NCBI RefSeq assembly: GCF_022603395.1
Contig: NZ_JAIBKA010000007.1
Location: 223,147-287,146 of the forward strand
Reading direction: 5' to 3'
Origin: Desulfoferrobacter suflitae
GTDB taxonomy: Bacteria; Desulfobacterota; Syntrophobacteria; Syntrophobacterales; Syntrophobacteraceae
DNA: 64,000 nucleotides
In this document: one piece after another, positions 45,701-53,316 of the stretch
How the letters are laid out: each line of letters begins with the position of its first letter
How positions within the stretch are numbered: position 1 is the first letter of the stretch
Made by a program: the position numbers and the translations under genes
Notes under the pieces: model-generated
Database searches by the model: none
Told to the model about the DNA's origin: nothing
Seen by the model: only the letters and a program-made list of their open reading frames with translations

Positions 45701-46666
45701 CACCACCACCCCACCGACCACCTCGGCACCTTCCTTGTCAAGGGCCCCACGGCGAATGAGAGGTCCGAGCGACACGTGCGCCACATCCTTGATGCTCACC
45801 GGCACGTTGTCCCTCTGTTTGATGACGCTCTCTTCAATGTCTTTAATGTCTTTGATAAAACCGAGCCCGCGAATGACGTACTCGACATTATTGACTTCGA
45901 TGGTGCGGGCTCCCACATCGATGTTGGACATTTTTACCGCCCCGAAGACCTCATCCAGGCCGACTCCATAGGCCCTCATGGCATCGGGATCGACATCAAT
46001 TTGATACTCTTGAACAAACCCGCCGATGGAGGCGACCTCGCTGACCCCTTCGGCGGACAGCAATGCATAGCGAACATACCAGTCCTGCACCGTTCGCAAC
46101 GTGTTCAGGTCCCAGCCGCCGGTCGGATTTCCATCCGCATCCCGTCCTTCCAGGGTGTACCAGAAGATCTGCCCGAGCGGGGTGGCATCAGGCCCCAAAG
46201 CCGGCTGCACATCCGCAGGCAGCGTTCCGGCGGGCAGGCTGTTCAGTTTTTCCAGCACGCGCGAGCGCGACCAATAAAACTCGATGTCTTCCTTGAAGAT
46301 TATGTAAATCGTGGAGAAGCCAAAGAATGAATAGCTGCGCACGGTCTTCACGCCGGGCACGCCCAGCAGCGCAACCGTCAGAGGATAGGTGATCTGGTCC
46401 TCGACGTCCTGAGGTGAACGGCCCATCCATTCGGTGAAAACAATCTGCTGATTTTCTCCAATATCCGGAATGGCGTCCACCGGCACCGGATTGCGCGGGA
46501 GCCGTTCGAATTCCCAGTCAAAGGGAGCGACCATGATGCCCCAGGCGACAAAAAAGATAATCATGAGAAAAACGACAATTTTCATCTCCAGGCAGAAGCG
46601 GATGACACGCCCTATCAGGCCCCCTTGGGACGGTGATTGCGGCGTATTGTCGGGAGCATCATTCAT
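42728..46666 (-). CDS. cusA: Heavy-metal RND efflux transporter, CusA-like, enlarged
   Basis: A 1312-aa inner-membrane HME-RND pump exporting metal ions, Cu(I)/Ag(I) being most likely. The TM4 motif GIAIAIGTMVDMGIVICEN resembles the CusA (copper/silver) class rather than CzcA. Also seen: EWMGRSPQDVEDQITYPL and VAALILAL-type ends. It is about 270 residues longer than CusA: an extra block with several membrane helices follows the PLAHLLF segment (about residues 560-690), and a second insert with repeated acidic PDG motifs lies in the second periplasmic loop. AGGAGG fixes ATG 46666, overlapping cusB by 8 bp. Confidence 0.9.
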   Translation of the reverse strand: MNDAPDNTPQSPSQGGLIGRVIRFCLEMKIVVFLMIIFFVAWGIMVAPFDWEFERLPRNPVPVDAIPDIGENQQIVFTEWMGRSPQDVEDQITYPLTVALLGVPGVKTVRSYSFFGFSTIYIIFKEDIEFYWSRSRVLEKLNSLPAGTLPADVQPALGPDATPLGQIFWYTLEGRDADGNPTGGWDLNTLRTVQDWYVRYALLSAEGVSEVASIGGFVQEYQIDVDPDAMRAYGVGLDEVFGAVKMSNIDVGARTIEVNNVEYVIRGLGFIKDIKDIEESVIKQRDNVPVSIKDVAHVSLGPLIRRGALDKEGAEVVGGVVVVRYAENPLATIKNVKQKITEIAAGLPRKTLPDGTVSQITIVPFYDRTQLIYETLGTLNSALFQEILVTIIVVLVMVAHLRSSLLISGLLPLAVLMSFIAMKYFGVDANIVALSGIAIAIGTMVDMGIVICENILQKLDEAEPRANRLEVIWQASTEVGGAVLTAVATTIVSFLPVFSMIGAEGKLFKPLAFTKTFALVASIIVALTIIPPLAHLLFTEKEPPKERRSIFRIMLYAAWLTLGVALFFVTSWWVAAIILIIAVYHLVEKWIPKALAGWMNYAVIGVAVVAVGLLLTEDWLPLGPELGMVRNAIFVALVIGGWLAILWLFQWVYPSLLRWTLRHKVLFLSVPMAFALFGGMIWLGFDAFFGWLPDGAKNNSMVYFMEEQFPGLGKEFMPSLDEGSYLFMPTTMPHASIGKSLDILQKQDMAINTIPEIESVVGKLGRVESPLDPAPISMFETVINYKSEYLTDHSGNRLKFRFDPDGKDLFRNEKGVPLTAPDGRAYYVRGRFVRDEAGLLIPDPDGIPFRQWRPPLDPELNRGRASWPGIQNPDDIWDQIIVAAEVPGTTSAPRLQPIAARIVMLQSGMRAPMGVKIKGPDLETIEKVGFEIEQYLKQVPSIEPAAVVADRIVGKPYLEIAINRAEIARYGIKIKQVQDVIEVAIGGRPITTTVEGRERYPVRVRYLRELRDNMESLGKILVPTPAGQHIPLGQLADIQFIRGPQVIKSEDTFLVGYVIFDKKPDYAEVDVVEQAQAHLQAKLRSGEWELPAGVSYAFAGSYENQLRAARKLAVVLPLALFIIFLILYVHFRSVGTTLMVFSGILVAWSGGFILIWLYGQPWFLDFKIFGTSMRSLFQAHTVNLSVAVWVGFLALFGIATDDGVLIATYLDESFAAHRTKTVEEVRKAVVAGALRRIRPAMMTTATTILALIPVLTSTGRGSDIMVPMAIPSFGGMLLAVITVMVVPNLYCAREEFKLKHLKPKADGHESTK

Positions 46667-48926
46667 GCTGATGAACCTCCTGACCACCCTGAGGCTCTGA
46701 CAGATACGTTCCGATCACTTCTCCACAGCTGGGCATGGCCTCACCAAAGTACGGATTGCGGACATCTTTTTCCTTCTGCAGCCAGACAGCCCCCTGGTTA
46801 TCAAAGGCCATCGGGCACCGCATTTTGTAAACCGGCTGTGGCGGGTAAATGCCGAAAGTCTCGACCATCAGCGCCAAAGCCTCTGAAACCAGAGCAAAAC
46901 ACTTTCTAAATGTCTCCAAATCTTCGGCTTCATGCAATTGGGTGAGAGCCGCCTGCAGGTTGGAAAAGAACTTCATCCAGGTGGCATGCGCTTCGCCCTC
47001 CAAAAGATTCATATCGATCGCACCCACCACGTCCGCTAGAAACCTCATGGCCTGTTGCGCCTGCTCGAAGTGATCCTCGGCCAGAGCGTCGTGCACAGCG
47101 AGGTATGCCTTGAGGGTTTCCCCGATCTGCGTCTGGAAAGCTTGTGGAACCTTTGCCAATGGGACGGCGGTAGTCTCCGCCTGATAACCCGCAGGCTCCA
47201 GCCGGAACTGCTGGTTCAGTCGTTCAAAGTTTTGGCTCAGTTCATCGAAAACGCGCCCGGCTTCCCTGATGCTCACGGTTTCGCTGCCGACCACCGCATC
47301 GTTTTCCAACCGCACCACCAATTCCAGCCAGACCATGAGCGGATGACCTGACAGCACGCTCCCATCCACCTGCATGAGGGATTTCCTGAAGGCCCTGAAT
47401 TCCTTTCGCATGCTCTCCAGCTCCGCCGCGCCCATCGCTTCGGCAAGCGCCTTATAAGCGGCCGCAACAGGCATCAGATCCTGTTTGAATTGTACGGGAA
47501 TCTCCCGCACGCGACTCGGAGTTCCGGGCGCCTTGGCAGGCGCTGCCCCATGTCCGCCGTGTTCATGCGTCACTCCTCCCCCACCCCCCTGTGGAGTCAT
47601 CATGCTGGGTTTGGCCTGAATCTGGAGAGAGCTGTCGATCATAAAATTGCCCGCCGTCACGACCAGGTCGCCTTCCTGCAAGCCGGCCCGGACCAGATAG
47701 TGATCGCCGGCCCGGGGACCCAGAACAATTTCACGCCCGACAAAAGTGCCGGGCTGGTCCGGCACCGCACAATACACAACGGCTCGTTTTCCGGTTATGA
47801 GCGGAGCTTCGGCGGGGATCACCAGGGGAGGCTTCTCACCTGCGGTCGGTCCGACAACCACTCGATTGCCTTCGCTTAGAGTAGCGCGCAGGACCGCATG
47901 AACGAACATATCCGGTTTCAATCTGCCATCCGGGTTGGGGGCATTGAGGCGAACCTTCACCGTGCGGGTCTTTTCATTAAGAAAGGGGTCAATGAAGGCG
48001 ACTTCACCCTTAAAGATTTCACCGGGATAGGTTTTGACTTCGAATTCCACCTCCTGCCCGAGCCGGATCCAGGCAAGATCGGATTCATACGCTTCCAGTT
48101 CAATCCAAACCACGGAAAGATCGGCGACCGTATAGATCTGGGTCCCGGTTTGCACATACATGCCTTCAATGCCGTTTTTGTGAGTCACCACCCCGCTTAT
48201 GGGTGCCATGATGGTGGTATGGTCTGAAGGTTTCCCACGCCTTATGATCTCCTCGATCTGCTGCGGCATCAGCCCCCACAGGCGCAGCTTGTCCTTTGCC
48301 GCCGTCACGGTGGACTGTGCGGTCTCTCGCATGACCATGAGCCGGCTCTGTTTGAGGTCGCCGGCGGCTCGAACGGATTGCAGCAGCTCCTGCTGGGCAG
48401 AGAGCAGCTGCGGGCTGTACAGGTAGACCATCGGTTCGCCCTTGCGCACCATGGTGCCGGTAAAGTCCACATAAAGGCGATCAATGCGCCCGGGCACCCA
48501 GGCGGTAATGTAGGCCCGGCGCGTTTCGTCATAGTTGACGAAGCCCACCATGCGCACTTCAGCCTGGACGAATTTGCGCTCAACCACCTGAGTGCGAACC
48601 TGCGCAAGCTCTTCGGCATAAGGGGAAAGGGTCAGCTCGCGCATGCTCTGAACCGTCCCTGTATCCCGTCTCGGTTCGGTTTTCACCTGGATGAGATCCA
48701 TCCCGCAAATAGGGCACTTGCCCGGATTGGGCAGCTGGATCTGAGGATGCATCGAACAGGTGTAGGCCTGCACCTGTTCATCCATCGGACCGCCGGGCCG
48801 CACCACCCGGGACTCACCATGTTCATGCTGCGCCCCGGTTGTCGAAGCGGAAAAGCAGATTACTGCAAGCAGAGCAACATATGCCCACGCCAAGATAAAC
48901 CTTTGCACATCGCCCATCATTCTCAT
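46659..48926 (-). CDS. cusB: RND efflux periplasmic adaptor with metal-binding and DUF3347 domains, CusB-like
   Basis: A 755-aa exported adaptor joining CusA and CusC. Signal segment about 1-32. A heavy-metal-binding domain follows (TCSMHPQIQLPNPGKCPICGM, with Cys57, His60, Cys71, Cys74). The HlyD/CusB core covers about 85-430, and a DUF3347-type helical domain covers about 475-690. The tail CPMAFDNQGAVWLQ plus MPSCGEV carries another Cys pair typical of such fusions. The protein is nearly twice CusB length. His-rich linker (HEHGGHG) near residue 455. Its ATG has a weak ribosome site; the stop overlaps cusA. Confidence 0.9.
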   Translation of the reverse strand: MRMMGDVQRFILAWAYVALLAVICFSASTTGAQHEHGESRVVRPGGPMDEQVQAYTCSMHPQIQLPNPGKCPICGMDLIQVKTEPRRDTGTVQSMRELTLSPYAEELAQVRTQVVERKFVQAEVRMVGFVNYDETRRAYITAWVPGRIDRLYVDFTGTMVRKGEPMVYLYSPQLLSAQQELLQSVRAAGDLKQSRLMVMRETAQSTVTAAKDKLRLWGLMPQQIEEIIRRGKPSDHTTIMAPISGVVTHKNGIEGMYVQTGTQIYTVADLSVVWIELEAYESDLAWIRLGQEVEFEVKTYPGEIFKGEVAFIDPFLNEKTRTVKVRLNAPNPDGRLKPDMFVHAVLRATLSEGNRVVVGPTAGEKPPLVIPAEAPLITGKRAVVYCAVPDQPGTFVGREIVLGPRAGDHYLVRAGLQEGDLVVTAGNFMIDSSLQIQAKPSMMTPQGGGGGVTHEHGGHGAAPAKAPGTPSRVREIPVQFKQDLMPVAAAYKALAEAMGAAELESMRKEFRAFRKSLMQVDGSVLSGHPLMVWLELVVRLENDAVVGSETVSIREAGRVFDELSQNFERLNQQFRLEPAGYQAETTAVPLAKVPQAFQTQIGETLKAYLAVHDALAEDHFEQAQQAMRFLADVVGAIDMNLLEGEAHATWMKFFSNLQAALTQLHEAEDLETFRKCFALVSEALALMVETFGIYPPQPVYKMRCPMAFDNQGAVWLQKEKDVRNPYFGEAMPSCGEVIGTYLSEPQGGQEVHQHE

Positions 48927-48960
48927 CCGTTACGCACCTGGCACAGCCAGTCAATCCTGT

Positions 48961-48979
48961 TCCCACGCAAAGCGTGGGA
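48961..48979. repeat. Perfect hairpin, REP-like, inside the efflux operon
   Basis: TCCCACGC at 48961-48968, loop AAA, then GCGTGGGA at 48972-48979: a perfect 8-bp stem. Flanking bases (GT before, AGGAAC after) partly extend the pairing. TTCCCACGC...GCGTGGGA is a common extragenic palindrome class. It lies between the YHS gene and cusB, where it could stabilise or process mRNA. Confidence 0.55.
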
Positions 48980-48986
48980 GCAGGAA

Positions 48987-49265
48987 CTACTGAACGGGAC
49001 TCTTTTCCAGTGTCACGCCCTGAGCTTCCAGTTTTTCCATGTACTTTTCAGGTTCCTGCATAAACTGCTCTTTGCAGCTCTCACAGCAGAAGTACACTCG
49101 TTTGCCCTGGTAATCGACGTATACGTTCTTGTCTATCGCTCCTCCCATAACCGGGCAGATCGTCTGTGGCTCTCCTTCAGCGGCCTTCTGCAACGCCAGG
49201 ACGGGATTGACCGCAAAGGCTACCGTGAACAAAAGCAAAAGACTTAAAGCAATCCATCTTTTCAT
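48987..49265 (-). CDS. Exported YHS-domain protein
   Basis: A 92-aa periplasmic protein: signal peptide about 1-25 followed by a YHS domain (ICPVMGGAIDKNVYVDYQGKRVYFCCESCKEQF). YHS domains are short cysteine-containing metal-binding modules found with Cu/heavy-metal transporters. Cys in ICPVMGG and the CCESC cluster could bind metal. AAAGGAG precedes the ATG. It lies between cusC and cusB genes, consistent with handing metal to the efflux complex. Confidence 0.85.
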   Translation of the reverse strand: MKRWIALSLLLLFTVAFAVNPVLALQKAAEGEPQTICPVMGGAIDKNVYVDYQGKRVYFCCESCKEQFMQEPEKYMEKLEAQGVTLEKSPVQ

Positions 49266-49283
49266 GACCGGGGTGCTCCTTTC

Positions 49284-50714
49284 TCACTCACTTTCCTGCT
49301 GCTGTTGGTACTCTCCCACCCTGCTGCCGGCATTATTCTCCTGCTCACCGTCAGTTGTTCGCGGGAGCTCTCTTGCCACAATCATTTCGATTTCAGCCAA
49401 CCTCTGGACCTGGTCGGCAAAGGCCCTCTCGAAAGCGAGCTGAAATTCCAGAAGGGTCCTTATGGAATCAATCAAATCCAGGAAGCTCCCCAAGCCGGTT
49501 TCAAAAGTCTGCAGCGAAACTTCGACCGACTGGACGGCCTTGGGAATTAGTGTGTCCCGATAGAGATTGATCTTCCTTTCAGCATCGCGATACTTGTAAA
49601 CAGCCAGCTTCAAGTCGGCGGCCAGTCGATTTTCCTGGTCACTGCGCTCACCCATGAAAGCTTCGTAGCGCGCCAGGGCCTCCCGTTCACCGGCGCTGTA
49701 CTTTTCCCACCATATGGGAAGGTTGAGGGAAAGGGAGGCTACCACCGCGTCCTTGCCACTGTCCGGCGTCGTTGCAGGATTCAATGCCTGGCCGGTATCG
49801 ATAGCCTCAACGCCAAGGGTTATGTCGGGGAAAAAGTTCTTCCTGGCAAGATCGATGTTCTTCTTTTCCTTCTCGGCCAAAAAACCAACTGCTTTGAGAT
49901 CCGGATTGTTCTCTCTCAGCCAGGCCATCAGCTGCTCCTGATCCACCTTGACGGCCTCTTCGTGAACCTCTCGCGGCCAGGGGAGGGGCGCATCGGCAGG
50001 CCTGTTGAGGGCGGCATTCAGTTTTGCCACAATGGGTTCACGGAGATCTTCGAGGGTCTTGACCCGGTCTTCAAGTTTGCCGAGCTCCACCTGGGCTCTC
50101 ATCACATTGGAGTAAGGTGTGAAGCCCGCGGCATACTGAGTCCGTGCGACACTCTCCAACTGTTGCATCAGTCCAAGATTTTCCTCGGTCACCAGGATGG
50201 CCCGAGCGAGATAGTAATATTCAAAATAAGCCTCTTTAACCTGGTAGAAAAGTTTTAGTTTGGCAGCTTCATAGCGCTCCTTTTCCGAGCGAGCGGCCTC
50301 GGCGGCGGCACCGCCCTGCAATTCGAGCTTACCGAACCAGGGGAAAGTCTGCAGCAGCCCAAACCGGTTATTCTGAGGTCCCACTCGGGTTTCCACAGAC
50401 TGAATGTAGTAACCATAAGTGAAACGAGGATCGGGAAGCGCAGTCACCTGGGGAATTTTCTCCAAGGCCGCACGCCAGCGCAAGAACGCCGCTTTGAGCC
50501 CGGGATTGTTCAGTGCGGCATATGTCAGGTAATCACTGAGACCAGACTGATCGTGCAGTTGCGGAAGCACTTCCTCTCTTTGGACTGTGGAGGCCATTGC
50601 GCCGGTCTCAATATAGGGCTTATCCCACCGCAGCTTCTCGGATGGACCGGCTGTGCAGTTCCAACCGCCCGCTGCGACCAGCATCAGCAACCACCATTGG
50701 GCCGCTCGTTTCAT
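49284..50714 (-). CDS. cusC: Outer-membrane efflux protein, TolC/CusC family
   Basis: A 476-aa outer-membrane factor. Signal segment about 1-22; the mature protein has the duplicated TolC pattern of long helical repeats (LPIWWEKYSAGEREALARYEAF, YRDAERKINLYRDTLIPKAVQSVEVSL). It should form the outer-membrane channel for the CusBA pump. GAGGAGG at good spacing fixes ATG 50714. It follows the Met-rich gene by 123 bp and precedes the YHS gene by 18 bp. Confidence 0.88.
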   Translation of the reverse strand: MKRAAQWWLLMLVAAGGWNCTAGPSEKLRWDKPYIETGAMASTVQREEVLPQLHDQSGLSDYLTYAALNNPGLKAAFLRWRAALEKIPQVTALPDPRFTYGYYIQSVETRVGPQNNRFGLLQTFPWFGKLELQGGAAAEAARSEKERYEAAKLKLFYQVKEAYFEYYYLARAILVTEENLGLMQQLESVARTQYAAGFTPYSNVMRAQVELGKLEDRVKTLEDLREPIVAKLNAALNRPADAPLPWPREVHEEAVKVDQEQLMAWLRENNPDLKAVGFLAEKEKKNIDLARKNFFPDITLGVEAIDTGQALNPATTPDSGKDAVVASLSLNLPIWWEKYSAGEREALARYEAFMGERSDQENRLAADLKLAVYKYRDAERKINLYRDTLIPKAVQSVEVSLQTFETGLGSFLDLIDSIRTLLEFQLAFERAFADQVQRLAEIEMIVARELPRTTDGEQENNAGSRVGEYQQQQESE

Positions 50715-50837
50715 TGTCCCGCCTCCTCGCAAAATACACCACCATAGTTACCATAAGCACCCTGCTCGTCCCAGTCAGCTCCAATCTTCCTGCGAATCGC
50801 ATCACCCTTGGTTCGCTGTCGTGCTTTAGAAATGAGG

Positions 50838-51323
50838 TTACTCCTGAATGATTATGATCATGTTCTTGTCTTTGCCATCTTCCTTTTGGCCCATTCTCAG
50901 TGTGACAGGTTTCTCCCCCCTGTTGCGGGCTTTCATTCGACCCATCATTTTGCACATTTTACCCTGCATACCCATCATTTTCTGGTGCATTCGTTTGCGC
51001 TGCGACACCAACTCATTGATGACCGCCTTCATAGCCTCGATTTGTTCTCTGTCGCCGGTTGCCGAGTTCATGGCAGCAACTCTGCTCGCCAGTTCCTGAT
51101 CCATTTTCTGCATCATGGACATCATGCGGCCGTGCTCTGACATCATATCAGCCGATTCGTCCTGCCCGATGTTCTCTTCCACCACCGCATGGTGCTGTGC
51201 ATGACCAGACCTCTCACTCGATTCCGCCTGATGCGCGTCAGGGTCGGTTTGCTGCGCCGGGATGTGGGATGTGAAGGAAAAAACGATCACCAGTATCGCG
51301 AGGACAATAATCTTTGTTTTCAT
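50838..51323 (-). CDS. Met- and His-rich periplasmic protein
   Basis: A 161-aa exported protein: signal peptide MKTKIIVLAILVIVFSF and beyond (about 1-25), a His-rich linker (SGHAQHHAVVEEN), then helices packed with methionine (MMSEHGRMMSMMQKMDQEL and RKRMHQKMMGMQGKMCKMM). Methionine clusters bind Cu(I)/Ag(I) in the periplasm, as in CusF or CopA/PcoA proteins. It may chaperone metal to CusBC, like a functional counterpart of CusF or Spy/CpxP. AAGGAAA before the ATG. No family recognised with certainty. Confidence 0.65.
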   Translation of the reverse strand: MKTKIIVLAILVIVFSFTSHIPAQQTDPDAHQAESSERSGHAQHHAVVEENIGQDESADMMSEHGRMMSMMQKMDQELASRVAAMNSATGDREQIEAMKAVINELVSQRKRMHQKMMGMQGKMCKMMGRMKARNRGEKPVTLRMGQKEDGKDKNMIIIIQE

Positions 51324-51382
51324 AGTGTTTTCCTTTCCTGCTGCAATCACCTTCATCACAGTCAGTATCTCGCAGAAGGTGC

Positions 51383-51688
51383 TCAAGCGTTTCCATCTCG
51401 GTGCATTTCGATTCGGCTCACCACACTGATGCTGCCTGTTTGCTTGTCGATCAGAAGTTCATTGAGCCAACAGCCGTCTTTGCTATATGCCTTAGCAGCA
51501 TAGTAACGGCCCTTATTTTCCAGCTCAACAAGATCGTAATCCTGCATAATCTTTTGCCGAAGATCGCGGTCAATGACGGCTTTAGCCGTAGCGGCACTCA
51601 TCCCGTCTTTGCCCGGGATGGACGAGTCGTCGTCTCGGTCAAAAATTCCCCGGTCAGATTCGCGCCCTTTAGTCTTTTCGTTTGCCAT
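51383..51688 (-). CDS. Hypothetical protein, first gene of the efflux operon
   Basis: A 101-aa protein starting MANEKTKGRESDRGIFDRDD, very charged and without signal peptide, then a folded part (YDLVELENKGRYYAAKAYSKDG, LNELLIDKQTGSISVV) resembling PepSY-like strand pairs. A perfect AGGAGG six bases before ATG 51688 settles the start over longer upstream frames. It is 59 bp before the Met-rich gene and about 200 bp after the sigma54 element. No family recognised. Confidence 0.6.
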   Translation of the reverse strand: MANEKTKGRESDRGIFDRDDDSSIPGKDGMSAATAKAVIDRDLRQKIMQDYDLVELENKGRYYAAKAYSKDGCWLNELLIDKQTGSISVVSRIEMHRDGNA

Positions 51689-51904
51689 GATCGGCCTCCT
51701 GTTTGATGGTTGTTCGGGAATGGTCAGGGCAAGGATCATATCCCTCAAAAAGGGAGCATATAGATCCCTCTCCATCGTAAACCACCCTTTGAGGTCTCGC
51801 CTTGCCAACTTTGATTCTATTGGCTAAGGGTTGTAAAGTTTCTCTTGCCAGGCCGACTGAAGGCTTACAAGAGATTCCTTCGGGCATTTTACATTTGTTG
51901 GTGA

Positions 51905-51921
51905 AGCAATACTTATGCCAA
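51905..51921 (-). promoter_or_regulatory. Candidate sigma54 (-24/-12) promoter of the efflux operon
   Basis: On the minus strand the sequence reads TTGGCATAAGTATTGCT. This matches the consensus TGGCAY-N-rNNN-TTGCW with GG and GC separated by exactly 10 bp. It points to the unknown gene, Met-rich gene, cusC, YHS, cusB and cusA, with transcription expected to begin near 51893. An NtrC-class activator gene is 3.6 kb away in the same island. Confidence 0.7.
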
Positions 51922-51971
51922 CCTGATTTGGCTGTTGTTATGAGCGTTTTGGACTGATCGGAAGAAGAAAT

Positions 51972-51986
51972 TGAAAGAAACTTTCA
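51972..51986. promoter_or_regulatory. Palindrome upstream of the sigma54 element, possible activator site
   Basis: TGAAAGAAACTTTCA is a perfect inverted repeat (6-bp arms, 3-bp centre), 51 bp upstream of the sigma54 element. A second AT palindrome AAAATATTTT lies at 51996-52005. Position and symmetry suit an upstream activating site for a sigma54 activator, but no consensus for this regulator is known. Confidence 0.35.
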
Positions 51987-52106
51987 TCGGCCTGTAAAAT
52001 ATTTTCACTTCTGAAGGCTCATACCCCGAGACCCACCGCGGAACCCTGCAGGGATTGACATCCGATACAGCTCAACAAAACGCTTGACCGGTTGGACGGA
52101 AGGAGA

Positions 52107-52262
52107 TCACTCCACCTCGATATCCAGCGCACAACGGAATCCGACCTGGTCGAAAGCTTCCCACGGATAACGCTGGATGGGTGCTGGAATGGCTTTCTTT
52201 TGATCGGCTTTGGCAATTCCCCCCAAAACGACGTATTGAATTGATCCGTCGTCGCGATCGAC
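52107..52262 (-). pseudogene. Remnant of a formylglycine-generating-enzyme-like (SUMF1) gene
   Basis: The minus strand encodes about 50 residues ending in VGFRCALDIEVE and a stop at 52107-52109, preceded by RDDGSIQYVVLGGIAKADQ and a YPWEAFDQ segment. The terminal GFRCA is typical of the FGE-sulfatase/SUMF1 fold. No start or upstream domain exists; the frame loses meaning near 52262 where a different remnant begins on the other strand. Confidence 0.35.
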
Positions 52263-52272
52263 AGAACCCGCT

Positions 52273-52389
52273 CGCTATTTGCTGCAACATACCACCGGTA
52301 ACTATGGGGAAGCGTGCAGAATACTTGGGGTGAGCCGTCCGACTCTCAGGAAGAAGCTGCACGACTATGGCATCGAGGAGGAGCGCTAA
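52273..52389 (+). pseudogene. Remnant of an NtrC-type regulator C-terminus (Fis-like HTH)
   Basis: A frame of 38 codons plus TAA reads TTGNYGEACRILGVSRPTLRK-type sequence, ending HDYGIEEER. This is the Fis-like helix-turn-helix that closes sigma54-dependent regulators. Upstream in frame there is a stop at 52237-52239 and no AAA+ domain. It is a stranded fragment, unless it is translated from an unnoticed start. Confidence 0.55.
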
Positions 52390-52543
52390 CAGAAATGGTG
52401 GCTTTCGGAAGTCCTGAGTGAATATTTTTTTCATAGGTGTTCTTCCGAACATCGTTTTAGAATACAATTTGATACAGTTGCAAACCTGTCCCGGGTATGA
52501 GCCATGGCTCCGCAAAACTAACTCCAGCAAAAGGAGGAAATCG

Positions 52544-53170
52544 ATGCGCACATTTTCATCTTTGGCGGTGATTGTTTTCTGCTTTGCAATGGGTAGCATT
52601 CCTGAGGCAAAAGCCGCACCAAATCCCACCGAAGTGGCCGGCTTCAGGTTAGGCGCAGACATCAGCCAGTACCAGGACCTTATTGACCAGGAAACCGCGA
52701 TTCCGGTCGCTGACATGAGGTTCCTCACCGAAGTCAATACCAAACCCGCGCTCGGCTACGAGAAAGGAACCGTGGTTTATGGAACCTGCACCGAACCGGG
52801 GGAAATCGTAAGAATCAAAATGAAGTATGCCGATTCTTCCAAACAATTCTACGAAAGTCTGTTGAACGCCTTCAAGAAGAAATTCGGGCGGCCCAGCGAG
52901 TGGCGAGGTGATGCTTTTCATCATTTCATCGCCTGGAAATGGTCCTTCAAGAACAGCAACAAAGACAGCATCAGCATGATACTCCAGCATGCCGTGGAAG
53001 GGAACCTGGACCATCCGGACGGCAACGTGATCAAGCTGACCAACTGGACGGCCGTGGAAAGAGAACGCCAGTGCCATGCCGAAAAATCGGCGCAATCCGG
53101 TCGGAGAACTCCGACCAGGACAAAAGCGGCAAAGGAACTCCCCGGCATCGAATATTTTGTTCCCAGGTAG
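52544..53170 (+). CDS. Exported hypothetical protein
   Basis: A 208-aa protein with an N-terminal signal peptide (MRTFSSLAVIVFCFAMGSIPEAKA, cleavage after AKA likely). The rest is alpha/beta with FRLGADISQYQDL, RFLTEVNTKPALGYEKG and a basic C-terminus. AAGGAGG places the ATG at 52544, although the frame is open 126 bp further up. It lies between the gene remnants and the P-type ATPase on the same strand. No family recognised; the context suggests a periplasmic role in metal stress. Confidence 0.65.
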   Translation: MRTFSSLAVIVFCFAMGSIPEAKAAPNPTEVAGFRLGADISQYQDLIDQETAIPVADMRFLTEVNTKPALGYEKGTVVYGTCTEPGEIVRIKMKYADSSKQFYESLLNAFKKKFGRPSEWRGDAFHHFIAWKWSFKNSNKDSISMILQHAVEGNLDHPDGNVIKLTNWTAVERERQCHAEKSAQSGRRTPTRTKAAKELPGIEYFVPR

Positions 53171-53316
53171 TGCCTGTTCCAGACTCCGGTCTCTCCAGGA
53201 GACTGTTCGCAAATGGTATATTCGCCACCATCAAGGAAGAGGGATCCTCGGGCAAGCTGCGATAGAGGAATTGTGGGGTTTTGGACAGCTGCCGCATAGA
53301 AAGGTGCGAGGCTCTA

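Noticed and set aside
52072..52743. 223-aa minus-strand frame across the remnants and the exported-protein gene
   Set aside because: It overlaps the well-supported exported-protein gene and reads the SUMF1-like remnant in the wrong frame.
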